Shown in pieces: positions 51,780 through 59,737 of a DNA stretch of 64,000 nt. Each line of letters opens with the position of its first letter. The first letter of the stretch is position 1. The stretch comes from Conexibacter sp. SYSU D00693 (GTDB lineage: Bacteria > Actinomycetota > Thermoleophilia > Solirubrobacterales > Solirubrobacteraceae). Under the pieces are notes generated by a model. That model was given only the letters and a program-made list of their open reading frames with translations. It had not been told where the DNA came from and did no database searches. Location of the stretch: contig NZ_CP070950.1 in the NCBI RefSeq assembly GCF_017084525.1, positions 4,216,001-4,280,000 of the forward strand. The letters run 5' to 3'. The position numbers and the translations under genes were made by a program.

Positions 51780-51809
51780 ACCGTACATAGAATCCGAACA
51801 CGGCGTCAA
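51780..51809 (-). promoter_or_regulatory. Promoter of the mce operon
   Basis: On the minus strand TTGACG (51809-51804) and TACGGT (51785-51780) are 18 bp apart. This is the best two-box promoter seen in the window. Confidence 0.65.
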
Positions 51810-51813
51810 GGAC

Positions 51814-51833
51814 GATCGGACACGTGTCTGATC
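51814..51833. promoter_or_regulatory. TetR-type operator, site 2 (mce promoter)
   Basis: GATCGGACAC and GTGTCTGATC match in 9 of 10 half-site positions. The core GACACGTGTC equals site 1 at 40048-40067. It starts 4 nt upstream of the mce -35 box. Confidence 0.75.
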
Positions 51834-51858
51834 AGCGTGTCTGCACATGGTGGCACCA

Positions 51859-51880
51859 GAATCTAATCGGAGTTAGGTTC
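51859..51880. promoter_or_regulatory. Imperfect palindrome ahead of the SnoaL-like gene
   Basis: GAATCTAATCG and GAGTTAGGTTC share GAAxCTAA half-sites. It overlaps the candidate -10 TAGGTT (51874-51879, 6 nt before the ATG at 51886) and may be the operator for the TetR gene at 52316. Confidence 0.45.
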
Positions 51881-51885
51881 TCGGC

Positions 51886-52353
51886 ATGGCCACCACCGCC
51901 GCTCCCGTCGACCTCGACCGCGTCAGCCGCTGGTACCAGGGCTGGCTCGACGCGTGGAACGCCCACGACCCCGACCGCATCCGGCCGCTGGTCACCGACG
52001 ACTTCCTGCTGACGACGCCGACGTCGGCGGTCAACGGCTGGGAGGTGCGCGGGGTGGAGGAGGCCTGCCGCTACGTGGCGTTCGTCGTCGGCGCCTACCC
52101 CGACCTGGTGTGGGAGCAGACCGGCCCGGCGCTGCTCGCGCCCGACGTGCCGCGAGCGGCCTTCACCTGGCGGGGCACCGGCACGTTCAGCGGCCGGATG
52201 GACCCGCCCGGCATCGAGGGGACCGGCAAGCCGTTCGCCTTCACGGGCGTGGAGGTCTTCGACTTCCGCGACGACCGCGCCTGCGCGCTCGACGTCGCCT
52301 ACGACCTCCAGGGGCTCATGCGCCAGGTGCTGCCGCGCCGTCGGTCGGCCTGA
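51886..52353 (+). CDS. SnoaL-like polyketide-cyclase/isomerase-fold protein
   Basis: The product has 155 residues with an NTF2-like cone: WYQGWLDAWNAHDPDRIRPL, VTDDFLLTTPTSAVNGWEV and FTFxGVEVFDFRDDR-type strands near the end (FAFTGVEVFDFRDDRACALD). It is related to the SnoaL-like gene of the acyl-CoA operon. It faces away from the mce operon and its end overlaps the end of a TetR gene by 38 nt. Confidence 0.83.
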   Translation: MATTAAPVDLDRVSRWYQGWLDAWNAHDPDRIRPLVTDDFLLTTPTSAVNGWEVRGVEEACRYVAFVVGAYPDLVWEQTGPALLAPDVPRAAFTWRGTGTFSGRMDPPGIEGTGKPFAFTGVEVFDFRDDRACALDVAYDLQGLMRQVLPRRRSA

Positions 52354-52912
52354 GGCCCACGAGCGCCAGGAGCGCGTCCGCGGTGGCCTGCGGCTCGTGC
52401 GGCCACCGCGGGTGGGCGCTGGCGTTGAGCGCGCCCCACAGCAGGCCCACGAGCAGCGGGGCGGCCGGGTCGCGCGGCAGGTGGCCCGCCCGCTGCGCCT
52501 CGGCGACGAGGCCCGCCCACAGCTCGGCGTAGGGGCGCAGCCGCTCGGCGTGTCGGCGGCGCACCTCGGGGGGGACCTCGGCCACGAGGTCCAGGACCGC
52601 GGCCGCGTAGGCCCGCAGGTCGCGCAACGCGTCCAGGTGGGCGCGGACCGCGGCGTCGAGGCGGGCGGCCGGCCCCGCGTCGGCGGTCGCGTCGACCGCC
52701 GCGCGCACGCGCTCGAGCGAGCGCTCCAGGGCCTCGGCGAGGACCTCCTCCACGAGCGCGTCCTTCGCGGCGAAGTGGAAGTACAGGCTGCCGGCCTGCA
52801 TGCCCGCGGCCCCGGCGACGTCGGCGAGGCTCGTCGCGGCGTACCCCCGCTCGGCGAAGGCCTCGGCGGCCGCGTCGAGGATCCGCCGGCGGGTCCGCGC
52901 GCCCTTGGCCAT
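52316..52912 (-). CDS. TetR-family regulator near the mce promoter
   Basis: The product has 198 residues. The N-terminal domain ([20 protein letters not shown], then [20 protein letters not shown]) is typical TetR, and the C-terminal domain has [20 protein letters not shown], reminiscent of the KstR2-like group. The ATG at 52912 is 8 nt after TAGGGT on the minus strand. It converges on the SnoaL-like gene with 38 nt overlap, so transcription of one may affect the other. Confidence 0.9.
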   Translation of the reverse strand: MAKGARTRRRILDAAAEAFAERGYAATSLADVAGAAGMQAGSLYFHFAAKDALVEEVLAEALERSLERVRAAVDATADAGPAARLDAAVRAHLDALRDLRAYAAAVLDLVAEVPPEVRRRHAERLRPYAELWAGLVAEAQRAGHLPRDPAAPLLVGLLWGALNASAHPRWPHEPQATADALLALVGLRPTDGAAAPGA

Positions 52913-52920
52913 GGGCGCGG

Positions 52921-52926
52921 ACCCTA
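52921..52926 (-). promoter_or_regulatory. Candidate -10 element of the second TetR gene
   Basis: On the minus strand TAGGGT lies 8 nt before the ATG at 52912. Confidence 0.5.
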
Positions 52927-53090
52927 TCCCCGTGCCCCAGGTGCGCCACGGCGGCGCCGTGGAGAGTGGATCTGCGCCAGGTCCAGCGGTTCGTCGGTCA
53001 GGAGGCGCCGTTCATCGACGGCGACGTCAACCGCGCGGGGACGGTGACCGACCGGTCCGACCACCACCCCCGAGAACCCGGGAAGGACCG

Positions 53091-54296
53091 ATGAAGCGCA
53101 TCACCCCGACGTTCGCTGGACCCGCCCCGTCCACCGCCGACTCGCTCGCGGAGGCCAAGCTGCGCGAGGTCGTGGACCAGCTGACGAGCCTCGACCAGCA
53201 CTGCCTCACCGACCTCGCCGGCGGCCTGCGGGCCATGGAGGCCGGCGACCTGACGCGCGCCACCACGCCGGTGACCACGCCGGTCGACGCCGGCGACTGC
53301 ACCGGCCCGGTCGCCGAGCTCGTCGCCGTGTTCAACTCGATGCTCGCCAAGGCCCAGGAGGCGATCAGCGCCTACAACGCCTCGCGCGAGGAGCTGCGTG
53401 CGGCGCTGGGCGACCGCTCGACGCTGACCGACCTGAGCGCCCGCATGACGAGCTTGAGCGACCACTGCCTGGTCGCGCTCGGCACCGGCCTCGAGGCCAT
53501 GAGCCGCGGCGACCTCACCGTGCCGGCCGACCCGGTGACGACGCCCGTCGAGACGGATGCCGGCCTGCGGCTCGGCACGCTCGGCGAGACCTTCAACACC
53601 ATGCTGTCCCGCGCGCAGGCCGGCCTCACCGGCTACAACGCCACCCGCGGTGCGCTCGCCGACATGATCGGCGAGATCGGCCGCACCTCGACGGCGGTCA
53701 GCGACGCGGCCCGCGAGATGGCGGCCACCGCGGAGCAGACCGGTGTGGCCATCGACGAGATCGCCCGTGCGTCCACCGACGTGGCCGGCGGCGCCGAGCG
53801 CCAGGTCGCGACGGTCGTCCAGGTCCAGCAGATCACCGCGGAGGCCGTCGGGCGCTCCGGCGACGCCCAGCGCACCGCGGGCGAGGGCGTCGAGCTCGCC
53901 GCCCGCATCTCGGCCATCGCCGACCAGACGAACCTCCTCGCGCTCAACGCCGCGATCGAGGCGGCGCGCGCCGGCGAGCACGGCCGCGGCTTCGCGGTCG
54001 TCGCCGAGGAGGTCCGCAGCCTCGCCGAGTCCGCGTCCTCCACGGTCAAGGAGGTCCAGCAGGGCTTCACCGACCTGGCCGGGAGCATCGGGGACGTGGC
54101 GAGCTGCATCGAGCGCATCGAGCACTCCGCGCGCGAGGTCCACGCCGTCGCCGAGGAGGCCAGCGCCGCCACCGAGGAGGTCTCGGCCTCCGCGGAGGAG
54201 TCCAGCGCCTCGACCCAGCAGGTCGTGGCCAGCACCCACGACCTGGCCGCCCAGGCGCGCCAGCTCGACGAGCTGGTCGCCCGCTTCACCGTCTAG
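53091..54296 (+). CDS. Soluble methyl-accepting-chemotaxis-like protein with two tandem modules
   Basis: The product has 401 residues and no membrane helix. Residues about 31-108 and 119-197 are two copies of one module (LTSLDQHCL and MTSLSDHCL, then GDLT and PVTTPV, then FNxML), HAMP-like in layout, with a conserved His-Cys pair. The rest is a chemoreceptor signalling hairpin: [35 protein letters not shown]. It would control a CheA-type kinase from the cytoplasm, but no che genes are in the window. The ATG has GGAAGGA upstream. Its stop shares CTAG with the convergent gene. Confidence 0.9.
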   Translation: MKRITPTFAGPAPSTADSLAEAKLREVVDQLTSLDQHCLTDLAGGLRAMEAGDLTRATTPVTTPVDAGDCTGPVAELVAVFNSMLAKAQEAISAYNASREELRAALGDRSTLTDLSARMTSLSDHCLVALGTGLEAMSRGDLTVPADPVTTPVETDAGLRLGTLGETFNTMLSRAQAGLTGYNATRGALADMIGEIGRTSTAVSDAAREMAATAEQTGVAIDEIARASTDVAGGAERQVATVVQVQQITAEAVGRSGDAQRTAGEGVELAARISAIADQTNLLALNAAIEAARAGEHGRGFAVVAEEVRSLAESASSTVKEVQQGFTDLAGSIGDVASCIERIEHSAREVHAVAEEASAATEEVSASAEESSASTQQVVASTHDLAAQARQLDELVARFTV

Positions 54297-55009
54297 CGCC
54301 GCAGCACGAACCGCAGCTCGACGAGCTCGGCGGACGCGAGGGCGTCCGCCAGCTCGTCGGCGTCCGCGGCGGGGCCGGCGAGCCGCCGGCCCTCGCAGCT
54401 CACCACGAGCTCGTCCTCGGCGAACGGCCAAGGACGCACCGACGCCACGCCGAGGTCGTCGCGCACGAGCGCCGGCACCACGGTGACGCCGCCGGGACCG
54501 GGGACCGGGTGGTCGTCGAGCGCCCAGCCGACGAGCAGGCAGAGCGAGAGGTCGTCCCAGAGGCCGATGAGCGCGCGCAGCCGCTCGCGCTCGGCCGCGT
54601 CGGCGCCACAGCGGCCGCCGAGCTGCGCCGCCAGGGCCTCGAGCCCGCGCGCCACCTCGCGCGCGTGCTCGTCCTTGCGCCGCGCGAGCAGCCGCGCCCC
54701 GTGCAGCGCCAGGCCCATCGCGGCGTAGGTCGACTGCGACAGGACCTTCGCCGGCGCCTGCTCCCACAGCCCCACGTGGACGTCGACCGGCATCGCGGTG
54801 AACGCGACGGGCAGGCCCGTCTCGTCGTCGCGCAACGGGCGCAGGTCCCACTCGGCCATGCCCGCGTCGTGCTGCTGGGCCGCGAGGGCGGCGGGCTCGG
54901 GCCGGTCCAGCGGCCACGCCCAGGCCCGGGCCATCTGGCCGCAGGTCCACGCGTGGGCGGCCTGCCCGACGCAGACCGCGCCGCCGCCGGCCTCGGGCAG
55001 GACGAGCAC
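54293..55009 (-). CDS. DUF3891 family protein
   Basis: The product has 238 residues and is soluble. The first part ([46 protein letters not shown]) matches the DUF3891 pattern with conserved His/Asp residues that suggest a metal- or ligand-binding pocket related to HD-type folds; this is a guess. It lies 3 nt after the PspAB gene and is the last of the htpX-pspAB-DUF3891 unit. The GTG at 55009 is the only start near that junction. Confidence 0.78.
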   Translation of the reverse strand: MLVLPEAGGGAVCVGQAAHAWTCGQMARAWAWPLDRPEPAALAAQQHDAGMAEWDLRPLRDDETGLPVAFTAMPVDVHVGLWEQAPAKVLSQSTYAAMGLALHGARLLARRKDEHAREVARGLEALAAQLGGRCGADAAERERLRALIGLWDDLSLCLLVGWALDDHPVPGPGGVTVVPALVRDDLGVASVRPWPFAEDELVVSCEGRRLAGPAADADELADALASAELVELRFVLRR

Positions 55010-55012
55010 GGC

Positions 55013-55588
55013 CTAGATCGGGATGCCCCAGAGGGGGAACCAGCGCTCGAGCTGCTCCTCGAAGGGCAGCTCGGTCCCGAGCACGGCCTTGAGCTGCAGC
55101 TCGCGCTCGTTGTCGCGCTGCTGCGCACCGCCGGCGGGCACGAACGGGTACCAGGACCCGCGCTTGAAGTTGTAGATGAAGTAGACGGCCTTGCCGGCGT
55201 CGTCCTGGAAGGCGAAGACCGCGCACAGGACGCGGTCGCCGTAGCCGCTGGTCTCGAGCGAGCCCGCCACCGCGTTGAGGCCGACGACGAGGTCCTCGAG
55301 GTCGGGGTCCTCGACGACCATCCACCGGTAGCCGAAGTCGTCGTCGGTGGTGGTGATCGTGGACCCGGTCTCCTCGCCGGTCCCGCGCAGGACCGACTCG
55401 ACGTCGGCCACGATCGCCCTGAAGTCCCCCGTGGCCAGCGGCTGGAAGACGATGGCCGCCTTCCCGCGCGTGGTGATGGCGTGCGCGGTCTCGAGGGTGA
55501 TGCCGCACGTCGTCATCGCGAACAGCCGGTCGGCCGTCGCGACCTTCGGCTGCTTGCCGCGGCCCAGCAGCGCGTCGAGGAACCCCAC
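55013..55588 (-). CDS. PspA-associated protein PspAB
   Basis: The product has 191 residues: GFLDALLGRGKQP at the start, TADRLFAMTTCGITLETA, DDDFGYRWMVVEDPDLEDLV, then YFIYNFKRGSWYPFVPAGG, and ERWFPLWGIPI at the end. These are the blocks of the PspAB family, which accompanies PspA systems in actinobacteria and often lies beside htpX, as it does here. The GTG overlaps the htpX stop by 1 nt. pspA itself is 20 kb away with pspAA. Confidence 0.9.
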   Translation of the reverse strand: MGFLDALLGRGKQPKVATADRLFAMTTCGITLETAHAITTRGKAAIVFQPLATGDFRAIVADVESVLRGTGEETGSTITTTDDDFGYRWMVVEDPDLEDLVVGLNAVAGSLETSGYGDRVLCAVFAFQDDAGKAVYFIYNFKRGSWYPFVPAGGAQQRDNERELQLKAVLGTELPFEEQLERWFPLWGIPI

Positions 55589-56490
55589 TACGCGGCCCCG
55601 TGCATCTGCGCCTCGAGCCGCGACAGCGCCTCGATGCGCTTCTCCATCGGCGGGTGCGTGGCGAAGAGGCCCGAGATGGAGCCCTTGCGCAGCGCCGGGA
55701 AGATGAAGAACGCCTGCAGCTCGCCGGCGGCGCGCAGGTCCTGCTGGGGGATGCGGTCCATGCCGCTCGAGATCCGCCGCAGCGCGCTGGCCAGCGCCAT
55801 CGGCCGGCCGGTGATCTGCGCGGCGCCGCGGTCGGCCGCGAACTCGCGGTAGCGCGACAGCGCCTGCATGAGGACGAAGCTCACGGCGTAGACCGCGATC
55901 GACACGAGCAGGATGACGAGGAAGCTCGGGCTGTCGTCGTCGTCGCTGTGGCCGCCGAAGCCGCCGAACAGGAAGCCGTTCTGGGCGATCATCGCGGCGA
56001 CCGAGGCGAAGAACGACGCGAAGGTCATGATCGCCACGTCGCGGTTGACGATGTGGGTCAGCTCGTGGGCGATGACGCCCTCGAGCTCGGCGGCCGGCAG
56101 CAGCTCCATGATCCCGGTCGTCACGCACACCGTCGCGTGCTTCTGGGAGCGGCCCATCGCGAAGGCGTTGGGCATCGAGGTGTGGGCGACGGCGACCTTC
56201 GGCTTGGGGATGTCGGCCTGGATGCAGAGGCGCTCGATCATCGCGTGCAGCTCCGGGGCCTCCTGGGGGGAGACCTCGTGGGCGCCCATCGCCCGCAGGC
56301 CGATCTTGTCCGCGAAGAAGAGCTGGACCAGCGCGAAGGCGCCGAAGATGACGAGCATCGTCACGGCGCCCGCACCAGCCGCCACGAAGATCCCGACGAA
56401 GACGACGTAGACCAGGCCGAGCAGGAACATCGTCAGCAGCATCCGGGCCTGGAGACCGGAGTCGCGACGGAACGACGTGGGACGCGCCAT
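55588..56490 (-). CDS. htpX: Membrane zinc metalloprotease HtpX
   Basis: The product has 300 residues of the M48B family. Two N-terminal helices, the zinc site VIAHELTHIVNRDV (HEXXH), the third ligand Glu in SRYREFAADRGAA, and two more helices around residues 140-200. It degrades damaged membrane proteins. It is the first gene of the unit with pspAB, so both probably respond to envelope stress. CAGAAT lies 6 nt before the ATG on the minus strand as a possible -10. Confidence 0.94.
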   Translation of the reverse strand: MARPTSFRRDSGLQARMLLTMFLLGLVYVVFVGIFVAAGAGAVTMLVIFGAFALVQLFFADKIGLRAMGAHEVSPQEAPELHAMIERLCIQADIPKPKVAVAHTSMPNAFAMGRSQKHATVCVTTGIMELLPAAELEGVIAHELTHIVNRDVAIMTFASFFASVAAMIAQNGFLFGGFGGHSDDDDSPSFLVILLVSIAVYAVSFVLMQALSRYREFAADRGAAQITGRPMALASALRRISSGMDRIPQQDLRAAGELQAFFIFPALRKGSISGLFATHPPMEKRIEALSRLEAQMHGAA

Positions 56491-56580
56491 GCACCCATTC
56501 TGCCGCGCCGCGCGTCGTGCCCGCGTCTGCAACCTCCCTTGCGATGTTCGGCTCCGAAGGGACCTACAGTGCCGCGCCGG

Positions 56581-57786
56581 ATGCGCCTGCGCCTGCTCGT
56601 GGCGGCGGTGGTGCTGCCGCTCCTGCTGTGGGCCGCCCTCCCGGTCCTGTCGTCGGGGCAGCAGGCCCGCCTGTCGTCGCTCCAGAAGAAGATCGAGACC
56701 AAGCGCGGCCAGATCGGCCGCAAGAAGGGCACGGAGAAGGTCCTCAGCTCGGAGATCGCCGGCTACTCGGCCCGCATCGGCCGCCTCGAGCGCCGCATCG
56801 GCGGGCTGCGCGAGCGCGAGTCGCGCATCCAGTCCGACCTCGACCGCAAGCGCGCCCAGCTCGAGGCCACCCAGGCCGACCTGCGCGCCGAGCGCCGCCG
56901 GCTCACCCGCCTGCGCGAGAAGCTCGCCCACGCGCGTGTGGTCCTCGCCGACCGCCTGCTCGAGCTCTACCAGTCCGACCGCCCGGACCTGGTGACCGTC
57001 GTCCTCAACGCCAAGGGCTTCGCCGACCTCCTCGAGCGCACCGAGTTCCTCGAGCGCATCCGCGAGCAGGACCAGAAGGTCATCGACGCGGTGAGGCTCG
57101 CGAAGGCCGACGCCACCGCGACGGCCGCGAAGCTCGACCGCCTCGAGCGCCGCCAGCAGCGCCTCGCCGCGATCGTGCTCGCGCGCCGCAACGAGGTCAA
57201 CGCCGTCAAGCAGGACCTCATCGACACGCGCGTGGGCTACGCGAGCACCCGCAGCGACAAGCGCCAGGCGCTGACGAAGGTCCGCGGCGACCGCCACGAG
57301 CTCGAGGAGGACCTCGAGAGCCTCGAGAAGGCGTCGGCCGCCGCGGCCGCGAAGCTGCGCGCCGTGCAGGGCGGCGCCGGCCTGCCGGCGGGCCCGGTGC
57401 GCCGGGGCAGCGGCTCGATGGTCTGGCCGGTCAACGGCTCGATCACCGGCGTGTTCGGCGAGGCGCGCCCGGGCCACATGCACGCCGGCCTGGACATCGC
57501 CGCGCCGGAGGGCACGCCGATCCGCGCGGCGGACTCCGGGAAGGTCGTGCTCATGCAGGGCATCGGCGCCTCGGGCGGCTACGGCCTCTTCACCTGCGTG
57601 GCGCACTCCGCCTCGCTGGCCACCTGCTACGCGCACCAGTCGCGCTTCGGGACCTCGCAGGGCGCGAACGTCTCGAAGGGGCAGGTCATCGGCTACGTCG
57701 GGAACACCGGCCACTCCTTCGGCGCGCACCTGCACTTCGAGGTGCGCGTGAACGGGTCGCCCGTGAACCCGATGGGGTACCTCTAG
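56581..57786 (+). CDS. Coiled-coil M23 family peptidase (EnvC/NlpD-like)
   Basis: The product has 401 residues: a signal/anchor helix (LVAAVVLPLLLWAALPVL), a long coiled coil (about 30-270) and a C-terminal LytM domain with HAGLDIAAPEG and HSFGAHLHFEVR (HxxxD and HxH zinc ligands). The zinc ligands look complete, so it may cut peptidoglycan cross-links or activate amidases at division. ATG at 56581 is 10 nt after TACAGT (56565-56570); GTG at 56569 has a better ribosome site (GAAGGGA) but overlaps that element. Confidence 0.9.
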   Translation: MRLRLLVAAVVLPLLLWAALPVLSSGQQARLSSLQKKIETKRGQIGRKKGTEKVLSSEIAGYSARIGRLERRIGGLRERESRIQSDLDRKRAQLEATQADLRAERRRLTRLREKLAHARVVLADRLLELYQSDRPDLVTVVLNAKGFADLLERTEFLERIREQDQKVIDAVRLAKADATATAAKLDRLERRQQRLAAIVLARRNEVNAVKQDLIDTRVGYASTRSDKRQALTKVRGDRHELEEDLESLEKASAAAAAKLRAVQGGAGLPAGPVRRGSGSMVWPVNGSITGVFGEARPGHMHAGLDIAAPEGTPIRAADSGKVVLMQGIGASGGYGLFTCVAHSASLATCYAHQSRFGTSQGANVSKGQVIGYVGNTGHSFGAHLHFEVRVNGSPVNPMGYL

Positions 57787-57830
57787 GCCGCGCGCCACCT
57801 CGGGCGCGACCACCCCATGACGCAGACCTC

Positions 57831-57836
57831 TAGGGT
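57831..57836 (+). promoter_or_regulatory. Candidate -10 element of lgt
   Basis: TAGGGT lies 8 nt before the GTG at 57845. Confidence 0.5.
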
Positions 57837-57844
57837 CCGGCGGC

Positions 57845-58633
57845 GTGCAGCCGGAGATCGAGCTCGGCCCGCTGACCCTGCAGACCTTCGGGATCTGCTT
57901 CGCGGTGGGGTTCCTGGCCGCCGGGATGATCCTGTCGCGGCGCTTCAAGGAGCTCGGCGCGCGGGCGGACCTCGCCTACGAGATGGTCTTCGCCGCCCTC
58001 GTCGGCGGCCTCGTCGGCTCGCGCCTGTACTACGTCGCCCAGCACTGGGACGAGACGAAGGACGACCTGCTCGGGTCGCTCTTCAGCGGCTCGGGCCTGG
58101 TCTGGTACGGCGGGGCGATCGGCGGCGCGCTCGGCGTCCTGGTCTGGGCCTGGCGGCGCTTCCGGGCCGACCTCGTGCTGCTCGACATCGCCGCGGTGCC
58201 GCTGGCGCTGGGCTACGCGATCGGCCGCGTCGGCTGCCAGGTCTCCGGCGACGGCGACTACGGCAAGCCGTGGGACGGGCCGTGGGCGATGGCCTACCCG
58301 AACGGCACGGTGGCGACGGACGTCCCGGTCCACCCGACGCCGATCTACGAGACGCTCGCGATGGGCCTCGCCGCCTGGGCGCTGTGGCGGGGGCGCGACG
58401 CGCTCAAGCCCGGGCTGCTCTTCGCCTGCTACCTCGTGCTGGCCGGCACGGAGCGCTTCCTCGTCGAGTTCCTGCGCCGCAACGACGAGGACGTCCTCGG
58501 GCTCACCGTCGCCCAGGTCGAGAGCCTCGTGCTGCTGCTGGTCGGCCTCGCGTGGCTGGCGGTGGCCCAGCGGCGCGGCGGGATCCGCCGCGACGCGGCG
58601 CTTCCGGCACGCGGACGCCCTGCACCTGCCTGA
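57845..58633 (+). CDS. lgt: Prolipoprotein diacylglyceryl transferase
   Basis: The product has 262 residues with seven membrane helices. The signature is seen as GRVGCQVSGDGDYGKP with the following Asn-Gly (AYPNGT), plus VWYGGAIGGALG and HPTPIYETL. It moves diacylglycerol from phosphatidylglycerol to the lipobox Cys of lipoproteins, the first step of their maturation. One substrate candidate in this window is the CWB2 lipoprotein. The GTG is 8 nt after TAGGGT. Confidence 0.94.
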   Translation: MQPEIELGPLTLQTFGICFAVGFLAAGMILSRRFKELGARADLAYEMVFAALVGGLVGSRLYYVAQHWDETKDDLLGSLFSGSGLVWYGGAIGGALGVLVWAWRRFRADLVLLDIAAVPLALGYAIGRVGCQVSGDGDYGKPWDGPWAMAYPNGTVATDVPVHPTPIYETLAMGLAAWALWRGRDALKPGLLFACYLVLAGTERFLVEFLRRNDEDVLGLTVAQVESLVLLLVGLAWLAVAQRRGGIRRDAALPARGRPAPA

Positions 58634-58691
58634 GATCTGAGGTGCGACAAACCGGGCGTGACCTGGTACACACCTCCGTGCGGACGCACGC

Positions 58692-59471
58692 GTGGGGATG
58701 GCGTGCTCGGCACGGGGGATGCGCGTACGACGGACACCACGGAGGAGGGACGCGGGCGGGCTGCGCTCGGCGGTGGTCGCCAGCCTGGGCTCGACCGGGT
58801 CGCTCGTCGCCGCCGTGGCCGTCGCGGGCGCGACGGTCGCGGGCTCCGTCGCCTTCAGCGCCTGGCCCGGCGACCCCGGCCATGACGACGACGGTCACGC
58901 CGAGGTCCGCCTCGCCGAGGTGCCGGGGCGCACGACCGGCCTGGGCTCCGAGGTCGTCCTGAGCGTCTCGGGCGCCCTGGCCCCGGACGACCGCAGCCCC
59001 ACGGGCGCGACGACCCTCGCCGGCGGCGCCGCCGCCCCACCCGCCACCGCGCGGACCGGCGCCGGCACCGCGACACCGCCCCGCGGCGGCCCCGGCGCCC
59101 GCACGCCGGAGCCCGGCGCAGGGGCCGCGTCCCCGCGCACCCCCGAGAGCTCCCAGCAGGCCGCCACCGACCAGGCCTCGACCGACGCGGCGTCCCGGCG
59201 CCCGTCGCTCGACGACGTCGCCTCCGCGACCCAGGACGCCGGCAAGGCCCTGGGCAGCGGCCTCGACCTGGGCGCCGAGGACCTCGCGGCCGACATCCAG
59301 GACAAGGCGCCGAACACCTCGAAGCTCGTGGAGCGCACGGGCGACGTGACCGGCGCCGCGGTCCAGGAGGCCGCGAAGGCCGTGGCGGAGGTGCTCCGGG
59401 TGCTGCCGCTGGGTGGGGACGAGCCGAAGGGGGCGGGTCCGGCCGCTCCGGCGGCGCCCGCCGCGCCGTAG
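58692..59471 (+). CDS. Exported or anchored Ala/Thr-rich protein of unknown function
   Basis: The product has 259 residues. A basic start (RVRRTPRRRD) and one hydrophobic helix (about residues 36-57, TGSLVAAVAVAGATVAGSVAF) are followed by a low-complexity region rich in Ala, Thr, Pro and Gly (about 95-160). A short amphipathic helical part follows (LDDVASATQDAGKALG; TGAAVQEAAKAVAEVLRV) and an Ala/Pro tail. No domain is recognised. Start choice is open: GTG 58692, ATG 58698 or ATG 58719. Confidence 0.62.
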   Translation: MGMACSARGMRVRRTPRRRDAGGLRSAVVASLGSTGSLVAAVAVAGATVAGSVAFSAWPGDPGHDDDGHAEVRLAEVPGRTTGLGSEVVLSVSGALAPDDRSPTGATTLAGGAAAPPATARTGAGTATPPRGGPGARTPEPGAGAASPRTPESSQQAATDQASTDAASRRPSLDDVASATQDAGKALGSGLDLGAEDLAADIQDKAPNTSKLVERTGDVTGAAVQEAAKAVAEVLRVLPLGGDEPKGAGPAAPAAPAAP

Positions 59472-59607
59472 GGCGTCGGTCGTTCCTGGCGTGCCGCTCG
59501 GGCGGCGCCGGGGGCGCGGTTCGCGCGCTGGTCGACGGTGAGGGAGGGGGAGCGAAGGCCGGCGGGCGCTGGAGGAGGTCCGGCCACCCCGCGACGGCGT
59601 CGTCGCC

Positions 59608-59650
59608 CGCGACCCTGGAGTTGACCGCGTATGGCGCGGCCAACTTCAGG
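59608..59650. repeat. Hairpin with CGCGACCCTGG element
   Basis: Arms 59614-59629 and 59635-59650 pair over 16 positions with one wobble and one mismatch around TATGG. Its first 11 bases (CGCGACCCTGG) also occur, inverted, at 36269-36279. Confidence 0.6.
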
Positions 59651-59684
59651 CTGACGGACGGTCAGCCTCCAGCCGGCCCGTGGC

Positions 59685-59703
59685 GGTGTGGTCGGACCAC
59701 ACC
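59685..59703. terminator. Bidirectional hairpin before the hydrolase gene end
   Basis: GGTGTGGTC and GACCACACC are perfect 9-bp arms around one G, in the 266-bp gap between two convergent genes. Confidence 0.5.
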
Positions 59704-59737
59704 TCGAGCGGGACGCTGCCCGGTCGCGCGCCCAGCC

